Shown here: piece by piece, positions 1-8,700 of the stretch
Numbering within the stretch: the first letter of the stretch is position 1
How the letters are laid out: each line of letters begins with the position of its first letter
Source of the DNA: Chlamydiota bacterium
Lineage (GTDB): Bacteria; Chlamydiota; Chlamydiia; Chlamydiales; JAJFMK01
Length of the DNA: 25,467 bases
Direction of reading: 5' to 3'
Assembly (NCBI GenBank): GCA_021772215.1
Contig: JAJFMK010000188.1
Location: 1 to 25,467 of the forward strand
Translations under genes and position numbers: made by a program
Notes under the pieces: model-generated
The model's input: only the letters and a program-made list of their open reading frames with translations
The model's database searches: none
Told to the model about the DNA's origin: nothing

Positions 1-356
1 CATACAATACGCCAGGTGACGCTCTTGGAGTACAGGTCATCGGCAACCTCGCTTATGTCGCTGATGGAAGCAGTGGCCTGCAAATCATCGATGTCAGCAA
101 CCCCGCAGCACCCACTTTGACAGGATCATACAACACGCCAGGTACTGCTTATTCAGTAGGCGTCGTCGAAAACCTCGCTTATGTCGCTGATTATTTCAGC
201 GACATACAGATCATCGATGTCAGCAACCCCGCAGTACCCACCTCTAGAGGATTAAGCGAAACTCCGGGATTTCCTCGGGGAGTAAAAGTCATTAAAAACC
301 TCGCCTATGTCGCTGATAATACCGCTGGGCTACAAATAGTTGAAGAGCAGAAGAAG
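1..356 (+). repeat. LVIVD repeat array (last three propeller blades of copy 1)
   Basis: These are 126-bp direct repeats, each encoding a 42-residue blade with the pattern GSYNTP...NLAYVAD..SGLQIIDVSNP. Blade borders fall at bases 117 and 243. The first 56 bases of the window are identical to the start of the fourth blade of copy 3 (6425-6480). Confidence 0.85.
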
Positions 357-2399
357 TTGTCAGGTATGGCTAATAAAACAGCTGTTGGCAACTATGAAAT
401 CGAACTCATCGCCGAAGATCCTGAATTTAACCGTGCTACCTCTTCATTTATCCTTCGTGTCGAAGGACCACCTGTGGCAACAAATTCCATACCAAGCCAA
501 CTTGCCGATGTGGGCGTTCCCTTTAACTTCTTCATTGATCAAAGCGCTTTTCCTGATCCTAACAATGACGTTGTCTTCTACTCAGCTAAAAAAAGTGATC
601 AAAGCCCTCTCCCCTCATGGCTGAACTTCTCACCCATTGGAATCTTTTCCGGTACTCCTCAGACGGCAGATATCGGGACAACAAATATCCGCGTCTTCGG
701 CAATGATGGGATCGTGACACAGCAGGCGAACAGCACCTTCTTATTGACCGTTGAACATTTCCCTAAACTCGTCACTCCGATATCGAATCAGGCAGCTGCG
801 ACAAACCAACCCTATTCTTATACTGTGCCCGCTGGATCCTTTACAGACCAAGATGTGGCAGATACGTTAACCTATAGCAGCGGATCCCTTCCGTCGTGGC
901 TTACCTTTAATCCGGCAAATCGAACATTCTCAGGAACGCCCTCCTCAGCTGATACAGGGACCTCAACAATTACGGTAACGGCAACTGATAGTCCAGGGGC
1001 AACCGTATCCACAACTTTCACCCTAACAGTCGGAGAACTTCCGGGGCTTCAAAACCCAATTCCAGATCAGTTGACTGCTGTAGGGACTCCCTATCTCTAC
1101 TCCATTCCTGGTAATTCCTTCACCACACCTCCCGGAGAGTTTCTAACCTACAGAGCTACAAAAAGCGATGGCGGCGTCTTACCCGCCTGGCTTGGCTTTA
1201 TTGCCCCAAGACTTGAATTTCAAGGAACGCCCCAGTCGTCTGATAAGGGCAGTGTTTCTCTGAAAGTGGTGGCTCGAGATTCAAAAGGGGGAACAGCTGA
1301 GAGCCTATTCAATCTCAACGTCGTCGATGCTCTATCGCAAGAGGTGGCACGCATCGGTGGTTCATTTGTCTATGCAATTCCAAATAACATGATCAGTGTG
1401 CCCCAAGGTCCTGTCACCTACACAGTGACCCTTGGCGACGGCTCCCCTCTGCCAGCCTGGATAAACTACAACCCCACAACCCAGATCATCTCTGGAGTCC
1501 CACCGACAGGCTCCGATGGAGCATATAGCTTATTAATCACTGCAGACGACAGCGTACAAGCTCCTGTTTTAGGCACTCTGAATATAAACGTAGAACCCAA
1601 TGCCGCCCCAAAAGTGGTTAACCCGCTCTCCAGCCAAACTGCTCAGGTAGGACAGACCTACACCCTTGTCGTCCCAGATAACACCTTTGCCGATGCAAAC
1701 GGTGATACCCTCACTTTAAGTGCAACAAGGGTGAATGGCAGAGTGCTCCCCTCCTGGCTAACTTTCTCCGATAGAACCTTAAGCGGAAAGCCAGGCCCTG
1801 GTGACACCGGAGCCTTTACGGACAAGACAATCCCCCTACAAATCTGCGCCACCGATGGGGACCAAAGCGCCTGCTCCGTCTTTGACCTAAGCGTCCAGGG
1901 AACCTCTAATGCAGAGATTGCTGTTGCAGTCCTTGGCCCCATGGCGGCACTGATTGGAGCTTCTTATGGCTGGTACAGCAAAAGAGGGGTCATTCTCAAC
2001 CCCTGGAACCGCAAAAAATATGACAAGGGAACGAAGACTGCCTCTATAGGAATGCCATTCAACTACAAGTTCGAAACCCCTGAGAATGAGATCAAGTTGG
2101 TCAAAGCCTTCAACGGAAGAAGAATGCTAGGTGGACTTCCCGCCCCTCAATATTTAAATGAGAGAGGCTGGCTAGAGTGGCTCAAGCATGATAGATCTAT
2201 TGCAGGAGGAAAGCTGCTTCCAAGTTGGTTGACGTATAACGAAGGAAAAGGGTTATTGACAAGTTCACGAGAGCCTCAAACAGAAGATCAAGGTCGATAC
2301 ATCCTCAGAGCTTTCGGTCATGGCGGGGTAATCTTAGAGGAGGTTAGGCTTGATGTTGGTGGCGCAAGCAGCAAGACTGTAGAAATGAATGAGTTTTAA
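1..2399 (+). CDS. Giant LVIVD-propeller / cadherin-like membrane protein, copy 1 (5' truncated)
   Basis: The reading frame is open from base 3, so the gene starts upstream of the window; 798 residues are visible. It begins inside an LVIVD-type beta-propeller, with a nearly complete blade and then two more (blades from bases 117 and 243, each 42 codons). The second half of the interrupted cadherin-like domain follows. Five more cadherin-like/putative-Ig domains come next, with LPSWLNF, LPSWLTF, LPAWLGF, LPAWINY and LPSWLTF signatures, to about base 1905. A transmembrane helix (bases 1915-1975) is followed by WYSKRG, then by a C-terminal domain containing LLPSWLTY, ending in SKTVEMNEF. By comparison with copy 2 about 290 residues are missing. 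Bases 743-930 are nearly identical to copy 3, but from about 945 the gene follows copy 2. The likely role is a surface or envelope adhesion/interaction protein; this is inferred from domain type only. Confidence 0.85.
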   Translation, partial: YNTPGDALGVQVIGNLAYVADGSSGLQIIDVSNPAAPTLTGSYNTPGTAYSVGVVENLAYVADYFSDIQIIDVSNPAVPTSRGLSETPGFPRGVKVIKNLAYVADNTAGLQIVEEQKKLSGMANKTAVGNYEIELIAEDPEFNRATSSFILRVEGPPVATNSIPSQLADVGVPFNFFIDQSAFPDPNNDVVFYSAKKSDQSPLPSWLNFSPIGIFSGTPQTADIGTTNIRVFGNDGIVTQQANSTFLLTVEHFPKLVTPISNQAAATNQPYSYTVPAGSFTDQDVADTLTYSSGSLPSWLTFNPANRTFSGTPSSADTGTSTITVTATDSPGATVSTTFTLTVGELPGLQNPIPDQLTAVGTPYLYSIPGNSFTTPPGEFLTYRATKSDGGVLPAWLGFIAPRLEFQGTPQSSDKGSVSLKVVARDSKGGTAESLFNLNVVDALSQEVARIGGSFVYAIPNNMISVPQGPVTYTVTLGDGSPLPAWINYNPTTQIISGVPPTGSDGAYSLLITADDSVQAPVLGTLNINVEPNAAPKVVNPLSSQTAQVGQTYTLVVPDNTFADANGDTLTLSATRVNGRVLPSWLTFSDRTLSGKPGPGDTGAFTDKTIPLQICATDGDQSACSVFDLSVQGTSNAEIAVAVLGPMAALIGASYGWYSKRGVILNPWNRKKYDKGTKTASIGMPFNYKFETPENEIKLVKAFNGRRMLGGLPAPQYLNERGWLEWLKHDRSIAGGKLLPSWLTYNEGKGLLTSSREPQTEDQGRYILRAFGHGGVILEEVRLDVGGASSKTVEMNEF

Positions 2400-2510
2400 A
2401 AAGAGGAACAAATGAGACAGGTCCAAAGAAGCAATCACCCTCAAACAAACCAATCGAGCTTCATCCAACAGCTTTCAAGAGGAACAGCCCTCATTAGCGC
2501 TATAGCCGGA
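2385..2510 (+). repeat. Gene-junction direct repeat, unit A
   Basis: The end of copy 1, the 12-bp spacer with AAGAGGA ribosome-binding site, and the first about 30 codons of copy 2 recur almost unchanged at 5661-5786, 3276 bp downstream. This is the signature of tandem duplication of whole genes. It predicts that copy 1 begins with the same sequence outside the window. Confidence 0.8.
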
Positions 2511-5500
2511 TCGCTGCTTTTCGGAGCTACAAAGGCGACCGAAAGTCTAGCTAGCCATACTGCAAAAAGAGCGGGAATTCCTCCTGAGGTTAAGGGAGCT
2601 GTTACTCCACAATCTACATTTCCTGGAACTCTATTTTCATTATCGATTCTCCCAAGCGACTATTTCCTAGATCCCGATTCCGGTAGATTTTCAATACATG
2701 CAGTCGAAAAGGGAAAACAGACCTTACCTAGTTGGTTGGAACTCACGTTTGAAAATTTGCAAATTGCAGGATTATATAGTACACCAGGCAATGTTCAAGA
2801 CGTGGAAGTCGTCGAGAACCTCGCCTATCTCGCTGATGGCAACAGTGGCCTGCAGATCGTCGATGTCACAAACCCTGCAGCACCCGCATTGACAGGCTCA
2901 TACAATACGCCAGGTTCTGCTTATTCCGTACACGTCATCGAAAACCTCGCGTATGTCGCTGATGATACCAGTGGCCTGCAGATCATCGATGTGAGTAACC
3001 CCGCAGCACCCACATTAACAGGCTCATACGATACTCCCGATAGTGCAAGAGGATTACAAATCGTCGGAAACCTCGCCTATGTCGCTGATGGAAGCAGTGG
3101 CCTACAGATCATCAATATCACTAACCCCTCAGCACCCTCATTTATAGGTTCATACGACACTCCAGACCTTGCTAGAACATTACAAATCATTGGAAATCTC
3201 GCTTATGTAGCTGATTATACCAGTGGCCTGCAGATTATCGATGTGAGTAACCCCTCAGCACCCACATTAGCAGGCTCATACAATACTCCGAGTTATGCTT
3301 GGGGATTACAAGTGATCGAAAATCTCGCTTATGTCGCTGATTTTCACGGTGGCCTGCAGATCATCGATGTCAGCAATCCCGCAGCACCCGCATTTAGAGG
3401 CTCATACATTACGCCAGATGATGCTCTTGGAGTACAAGTCATCGGCAACCTCGCTTATGTCTGTGATGATGCCAGTGGCCTGCTAATCATCGATGTGAGC
3501 AACCCCGCAGCACCTACTTTAAAAAGCTCATACAATACTCCAGGTGAGGCTTGGAGAGTGCAAGTCATCAAAAACCTCGCTTATGTCGCTGATTATAATG
3601 GTGGCCTACAAATAATTGAAGAGCAGAAGAAATTGTCAGGCATTGCTAATCAAACAGCTGTTGGCAACTACGAAATCGAACTCATCGCCGAAGATCCTGA
3701 ATTTAACCGTGCTACCTCTTCATTTATCCTTCGTGTCGAAGGACCAACTGTGGCAACAAATCCCATACCAAACCAACTTGCCGATGTGGGCGCTCCCTTT
3801 AACTTCTTCATTGACCAAAACGCCTTCCCCGATCCGAACAACGACGTTGTCTTCTACTCAGCTAAAAAGAGTGACCAAAGCCCTCTCCCCTCATGGCTGA
3901 ACTTCTCACCCATTGGAATCTTTTCCGGTACACCTCAGACGGCAGATATCGGGACAACAAACATCCGCATCTTCAGCAATGATGGGATTGTAACACAGCA
4001 GGCTAACAGCACATTTTCACTAATCGTTGAACATTTTCCCACAGTTACCGCCCCAATCCCGAGTCAGGCCGCTGCAACGGATCTGCCCTACACCTATACT
4101 TTGCCCGCCGAAACTTTTACAGACCAAGATGTGGGAGATACGCTAACCTATAGCAGCGATTTCCTTCCCTCCTGGCTTAGCTTTAGTTCAGCAAACCGAA
4201 CATACTCAGGAACGCCCTCCTCAGTTGATACAGGGACCTCAACAATTACGGTAACGGCAACTGATAGTCCAGGGGCAACCGTATCTACAATCTTCACCCT
4301 AACAGTCGGAGAGCTTCCGGGGCTTCAAAACCCAATTCCTGACCAGCTAGCAGCTGTAGGGACTCCCTATCTCTACTTCATTCCTGGTAACACCTTCACC
4401 ACACCTCCCGGAGAGCTTTTAACCTACAGAGCGACGAAATGCGATGGCGGCGTCCTACCTGCCTGGCTTGGCTTTGTCGGGCCAAGATTAGAGTTTCAAG
4501 GAACACCTCAATTTTCTGATAAGGGTAGCGTCTCTCTAAAGGTTATTGCTGAGGACACAAAAGGCGGTTCTGCCGAGAGCCAATTCGATCTCAAGATCGT
4601 CGACGCTCTTTCTCAAGAAGTGGGACGCATCGGCGGATCTTTTGTCTATACGGTTCCAAACGATATGATTTCTAATCCCCAAGGCCCTGTCATCTACACA
4701 GTAACCCTTGGCGACGGCTCCCCTCTACCGCCTTGGCTAAACTATAACCCAACAACGAATATCCTCTCTGGAGTACCACCTGCAGGATCCGAGGGAACTT
4801 ATCGCGTCTTAATCTCAGCGGACGATAGCGTACAGGCACCTGTTTTAGGCACTCTGTCTTTAAGCGTAGGACCCAATACAGCCCCTAAAGTCGTAAATCC
4901 AATCTCCAGTCAATCCGCTCAGGTAGGACAAGCCTACACCCTTGTCGTCCCAGATAATACCTTCGCAGATGCAAACGGTGATACCCTCACCTTAATTGCT
5001 ACAAGGGTGAATGGCAGAGCTCTCCCCTCCTGGCTAACTTTCTCGGATAGAACCTTAAGCGGAAAGCCAGGCCCTGGTGACACCGGAGCCTTTACAGACA
5101 AAACAATCCCCCTACAAATCTGCGCTAACGATGGTGACCAAGAGGCGTGCTCCGTCTTCGATCTAAGCGTCCAAGGAACCTCTAATGCCGAGACAACTCT
5201 TGCTGTCATCGGCCCCCTAGCGGCAACTGGTGGATTAATCTTAGGCTGGTATAAAAAGAGAGGCGCCATTCTCAATCCATGGAATCGCACAAAATATGAC
5301 AAGGGGACGAAGGTGGTCTCCATAGGAATGCCCTTTGCCTACAAATGGGTAACCTCTGCAGATGATATCAAGCTAGTTAAGGCCTTCAATGGAAGAAAAA
5401 TGCTAGGTGGGCTTCCCGCCCCTAAGTACTTAAATGAAAAGGGCTGCCTCGAATGGATGAAACATGATGAACCGATCTCAGGGGGAAATCTGCTTCCAAG

Positions 5501-5675
5501 TTGGCTGGAGTACAGCGAAAAAAAGGGGTTATTGACAAACTCACGATTACCTCAAACAGAAGATCAAGGCCTCTACACCATCAGAGCTTTTGGTCATGGT
5601 GGGGTAATCTTAGAAGAGATTAGACTTGATGTTGGTGGCACGAGCAGCAAAGCTGTAGAAATGTATGAGTTATAG
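2412..5675 (+). CDS. Giant LVIVD-propeller / cadherin-like membrane protein, copy 2
   Basis: 1087 residues. ATG lies 12 bp after copy 1, with AAGAGGA as ribosome-binding site. Residues 1-45 have a long polar start, then QLSRG and a hydrophobic stretch that may be a signal peptide or membrane segment. Residues about 45-117 are the first half of a cadherin-like domain ending in LPSWLEL. Residues 118-407 are seven LVIVD blades of 42 residues. Residues 408-443 complete the interrupted domain (ending FILRVEG). Further cadherin-like domains span about 444-542, 543-635, 636-731, 732-821 and 822-924. A transmembrane helix at about 928-950 is followed by WYKKRG, then a C-terminal domain with LLPSWLEY and the tail SKAVEMYEL. 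It keeps the Cys904/Cys913 pair of its paralogs and has extra cysteines at 351, 677 and 1012; the last replaces a Trp found in copies 1 and 3. Probable envelope or surface protein; partner unknown. Confidence 0.9.
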   Translation: MRQVQRSNHPQTNQSSFIQQLSRGTALISAIAGSLLFGATKATESLASHTAKRAGIPPEVKGAVTPQSTFPGTLFSLSILPSDYFLDPDSGRFSIHAVEKGKQTLPSWLELTFENLQIAGLYSTPGNVQDVEVVENLAYLADGNSGLQIVDVTNPAAPALTGSYNTPGSAYSVHVIENLAYVADDTSGLQIIDVSNPAAPTLTGSYDTPDSARGLQIVGNLAYVADGSSGLQIINITNPSAPSFIGSYDTPDLARTLQIIGNLAYVADYTSGLQIIDVSNPSAPTLAGSYNTPSYAWGLQVIENLAYVADFHGGLQIIDVSNPAAPAFRGSYITPDDALGVQVIGNLAYVCDDASGLLIIDVSNPAAPTLKSSYNTPGEAWRVQVIKNLAYVADYNGGLQIIEEQKKLSGIANQTAVGNYEIELIAEDPEFNRATSSFILRVEGPTVATNPIPNQLADVGAPFNFFIDQNAFPDPNNDVVFYSAKKSDQSPLPSWLNFSPIGIFSGTPQTADIGTTNIRIFSNDGIVTQQANSTFSLIVEHFPTVTAPIPSQAAATDLPYTYTLPAETFTDQDVGDTLTYSSDFLPSWLSFSSANRTYSGTPSSVDTGTSTITVTATDSPGATVSTIFTLTVGELPGLQNPIPDQLAAVGTPYLYFIPGNTFTTPPGELLTYRATKCDGGVLPAWLGFVGPRLEFQGTPQFSDKGSVSLKVIAEDTKGGSAESQFDLKIVDALSQEVGRIGGSFVYTVPNDMISNPQGPVIYTVTLGDGSPLPPWLNYNPTTNILSGVPPAGSEGTYRVLISADDSVQAPVLGTLSLSVGPNTAPKVVNPISSQSAQVGQAYTLVVPDNTFADANGDTLTLIATRVNGRALPSWLTFSDRTLSGKPGPGDTGAFTDKTIPLQICANDGDQEACSVFDLSVQGTSNAETTLAVIGPLAATGGLILGWYKKRGAILNPWNRTKYDKGTKVVSIGMPFAYKWVTSADDIKLVKAFNGRKMLGGLPAPKYLNEKGCLEWMKHDEPISGGNLLPSWLEYSEKKGLLTNSRLPQTEDQGLYTIRAFGHGGVILEEIRLDVGGTSSKAVEMYEL
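2763..3632 (+). repeat. LVIVD repeat array, seven blades (copy 2)
   Basis: Seven 126-bp units (the last slightly short) encode residues 118-407. Each has the core NLAYVAD..SGLQIIDVSNPAAPT. Seven blades is a closed-ring number for beta-propellers. The first blade follows LPSWLEL directly and the last ends in LQIIEEQKK, leading straight into the rest of the Ig-like domain. Confidence 0.88.
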
Positions 5676-5786
5676 AAAGAGGAACAAATGAGACAGGTCC
5701 AAAGAAGCAATCACCCTCAAACAAATCAATCGAGCTTCATCCAACAGCTTTCAAGAGGAACAGCCCTCATTAGCGCTTTAGCCGGA
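5661..5786 (+). repeat. Gene-junction direct repeat, unit B
   Basis: Second copy of the junction sequence at 2385-2510. It spans the end of copy 2, the 12-bp spacer with AAGAGGA, and the start of copy 3, with only scattered differences. Confidence 0.8.
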
Positions 5787-8700
5787 TCTCTGCTTTTCGG
5801 GGCTGCAAAGGCGACCGGGAGCTTAGCTAGCCAAACAGCTAGAAGAGCGGGAACTCCTCCTGAGGTTAAGGCAGCGGTTAGTCCTCAATCTACATTTCCT
5901 GGAAACCTTTTTTCATTATCGATTCTTCCGAGTAACTATTTCCTAGAACCCGATTCCGGTCAACTTACAATCAGTGCAGTTGAAAAGGAAAAAGAGACCC
6001 TACCTAACTGGTTGGAACTGGAGGCTGAAAATTGGCAAATTGCGGGATCCTACAATACGGCAGGTAGTCCCAGAAACGTACAAGTCATCGGCAACCTCGC
6101 TTATGTCGCCAGTGGTAACAGTGGCCTGGAGATCATCGATATCACTAACCCCGCAGCACCCATATTGACAGGCTCATACAATACTCCGAATCTTGCAAAT
6201 GACTTACAAGTCGTTGGCAACCTCGCTTATGTCGCTGATTTGGGCAGTGGCCTGCAGATCATCAATGTCACGAATCCCGCAGCGCCCACTTTTGTCGGTT
6301 CATACAACACGCCAAGTAATGCTTACTCCTTACACGTCGTCGAAAACCTTGCCTATGTCGCTGATGATGCCAGTGGCCTGCAGATCATCGATGTTAGCAA
6401 CCCCACAGCACCCATATTAGCAGGATCATACAATACGCCAGGTGACGCTCTTGGAGTACAGGTCATCGGCAACCTCGCTTATATCGCTGATGGAAGCAGT
6501 GGCCTGCAGATCATCAATGTAACTAACCCTGCATCACCTACATTAACAGGCTCATACAATACTCCGAGTATTGCTTGGGGGTTACAAATCATTGGAGACC
6601 TCGCCTACATTGCTAATTTTGCCAGTGGCCTGCAGATCATCAATGTCACGAATCCTGCAGCGCCCACATTTATCGGCTCATCCGAAACTTCGGGTATTGC
6701 TAATGACGTACAAGTCATCGGTAACCTCGCTTATGTCGCTGATAGCGGCAGTGGCCTCCAAGTCATTGATGTAAGCAACCCCGCAGCGCCTACTGTAAAA
6801 AGCTCATCTACCACGACAGGTGGTGCCAATGGATTACAAGTCATTAAAAATCTCGCTTATATCGCTGATTTTAACGATGGGTTACAAATATTTGAAGAGC
6901 AGAAAAAATTATCCGGTGTTGCTAATAAAACAGCTATTGGCAACTACGAAATCGAGCTCATTGCCGAAGATCCTGAATTTAACCGTGCTACCTCTTCATT
7001 TATCCTTCGTGTCGAAGGACCACCAGTGGCAACAAATCCAATACCAAGCCAACTTGCCGATGTGGGCGTCCCCTTTAACTTCTTCATTGATCAAAGCGCC
7101 TTTCCTGATCCTAACAACGACGTTGTCTTCTACTCAGCTAAAAAGAGTGATCAAAGCCCTCTCCCCTCATGGTTGAACTTCTCGCCCATTGGAATCTTTT
7201 CCGGTACACCTCAGACGGCAGATATCGGGACAACAAATATCCGCGTCTTCGGCCATGATGGGATCGTGACACAGCAGGCGAACAGCACCTTCTTATTGAC
7301 CGTTGAACATTTCCCTAAACTCGTCACTGCGATATCGAATCAGGCAGCTGCGACAAACCAATCCTATTCTTATACTGTGCCCGCTGGATCCTTTACAGAC
7401 CAAGATGTGGCAGATACGTTAACCTATAGCAGCGGATCCCTTCCCTCCTGGCTTACTTTTTATCCGACAAATCGAACATTCTCAGGAACGCCAACAGCTG
7501 GCGATAACGGCTCATCGCCAATTATCGTCACTGTCACAGACACCCCCGGAGCTACAGCCTCAACAACTTTTACCTTAGTTGTTGGAGAATTTCCAAGCCT
7601 GCAAAATCCAATCCCTAGCCAGCTAGCAGCTGTCGACGTTCCCTTTCTCTATTCGATACCGGGCAACACCTTCACTACACCTCCCGGAGAGTTTTTATCC
7701 TACACAGCAGAGAAGAGCGATGGCAGCGTCCTGCCTGCCTGGCTTGGCTTCGTCGGCCCAAGACTTGAGTTTCAAGGAACGCCGCAGCCCTCTGATAAGG
7801 GTAGCGTCTCTTTGAAAGTTGTGGCTCGAGATTCAAAAGGGGGAACTGCCGAAAGCTTATTTAACCTCAGCATCGTCGAAGCCCTCTCCCAAGAGGTGGC
7901 ACGCATCGGCGGATCATTTATCTATGCAATACCAAATGACATGGTCAGTGCGCCCCAAGGACCTGTCACCTACACAGTAACCCTTGGCGACGGATCCCCA
8001 CTACCAACCTGGCTAAACTACAACCCCACAACCCACATCATCTCTGGAGTCCCACCAACAGGCTCCGATGGAACCTATCGCATTCTAGTGACTGCCGACG
8101 ACGGCGTACAGGCTCCTGTTATGGGTACTCTGACTTTAAATATAGGACTCAATGCAGCCCCTAAAGTAGTTAACCCTATCTCCAGCCAAACCGCTCAGGT
8201 GGGACAGAGCTACTCCTTTGCCGTTCCCGATAACACCTTTGCCGATGCAAACGGTGATACCCTCACCATAAGTGCCAAAAGGGTCAACGGAAGAGAGCTT
8301 CCCTCATGGCTCACCTTTTCTGGTCGAACACTTATAGGTAAACCGGGCCCTGGCGACACCGGAGCCTTTACGGACAAGACAATCCCCCTACAAATCTGCG
8401 CCACCGATGGTGACCAAGAGGCGTGCTCAGTCTTCGACCTAAGCGTCCAGGGAACCTCGAACGCCGAAACAGCCTTTGCTATCCTAGGCCCCATGGCAGC
8501 TGTCGTTGGAGCCGCTTACGGCTGGTACAACAAAAGAGGTGCCATTCTCAATCCTTGGAACCGAGAAAAGTATGACAAGGGAACTAGATCCGTCTCTATA
8601 GGAACGGCATTTAACTATCAGTTCGAAGCCCCTGAGGATAAGATCAAGCTAGTTAAAGCCTTTAAAGGACGAAGGATGCTCGGCGGACTTCCTACCCCTC

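Noticed and set aside
117..119. TTG as start of copy 1
   Set aside because: The frame is open upstream and encodes another blade; the true start is outside the window.
2763..3632. Regular direct repeats as a CRISPR array
   Set aside because: Units are 126 bp, entirely coding and have no unique spacers.
4934..5323. Antisense open frame inside copy 2, with similar ones in copies 1 and 3
   Set aside because: It recurs only because the paralogs are similar in DNA; it mirrors the conserved last cadherin-like domain and has no recognisable product.
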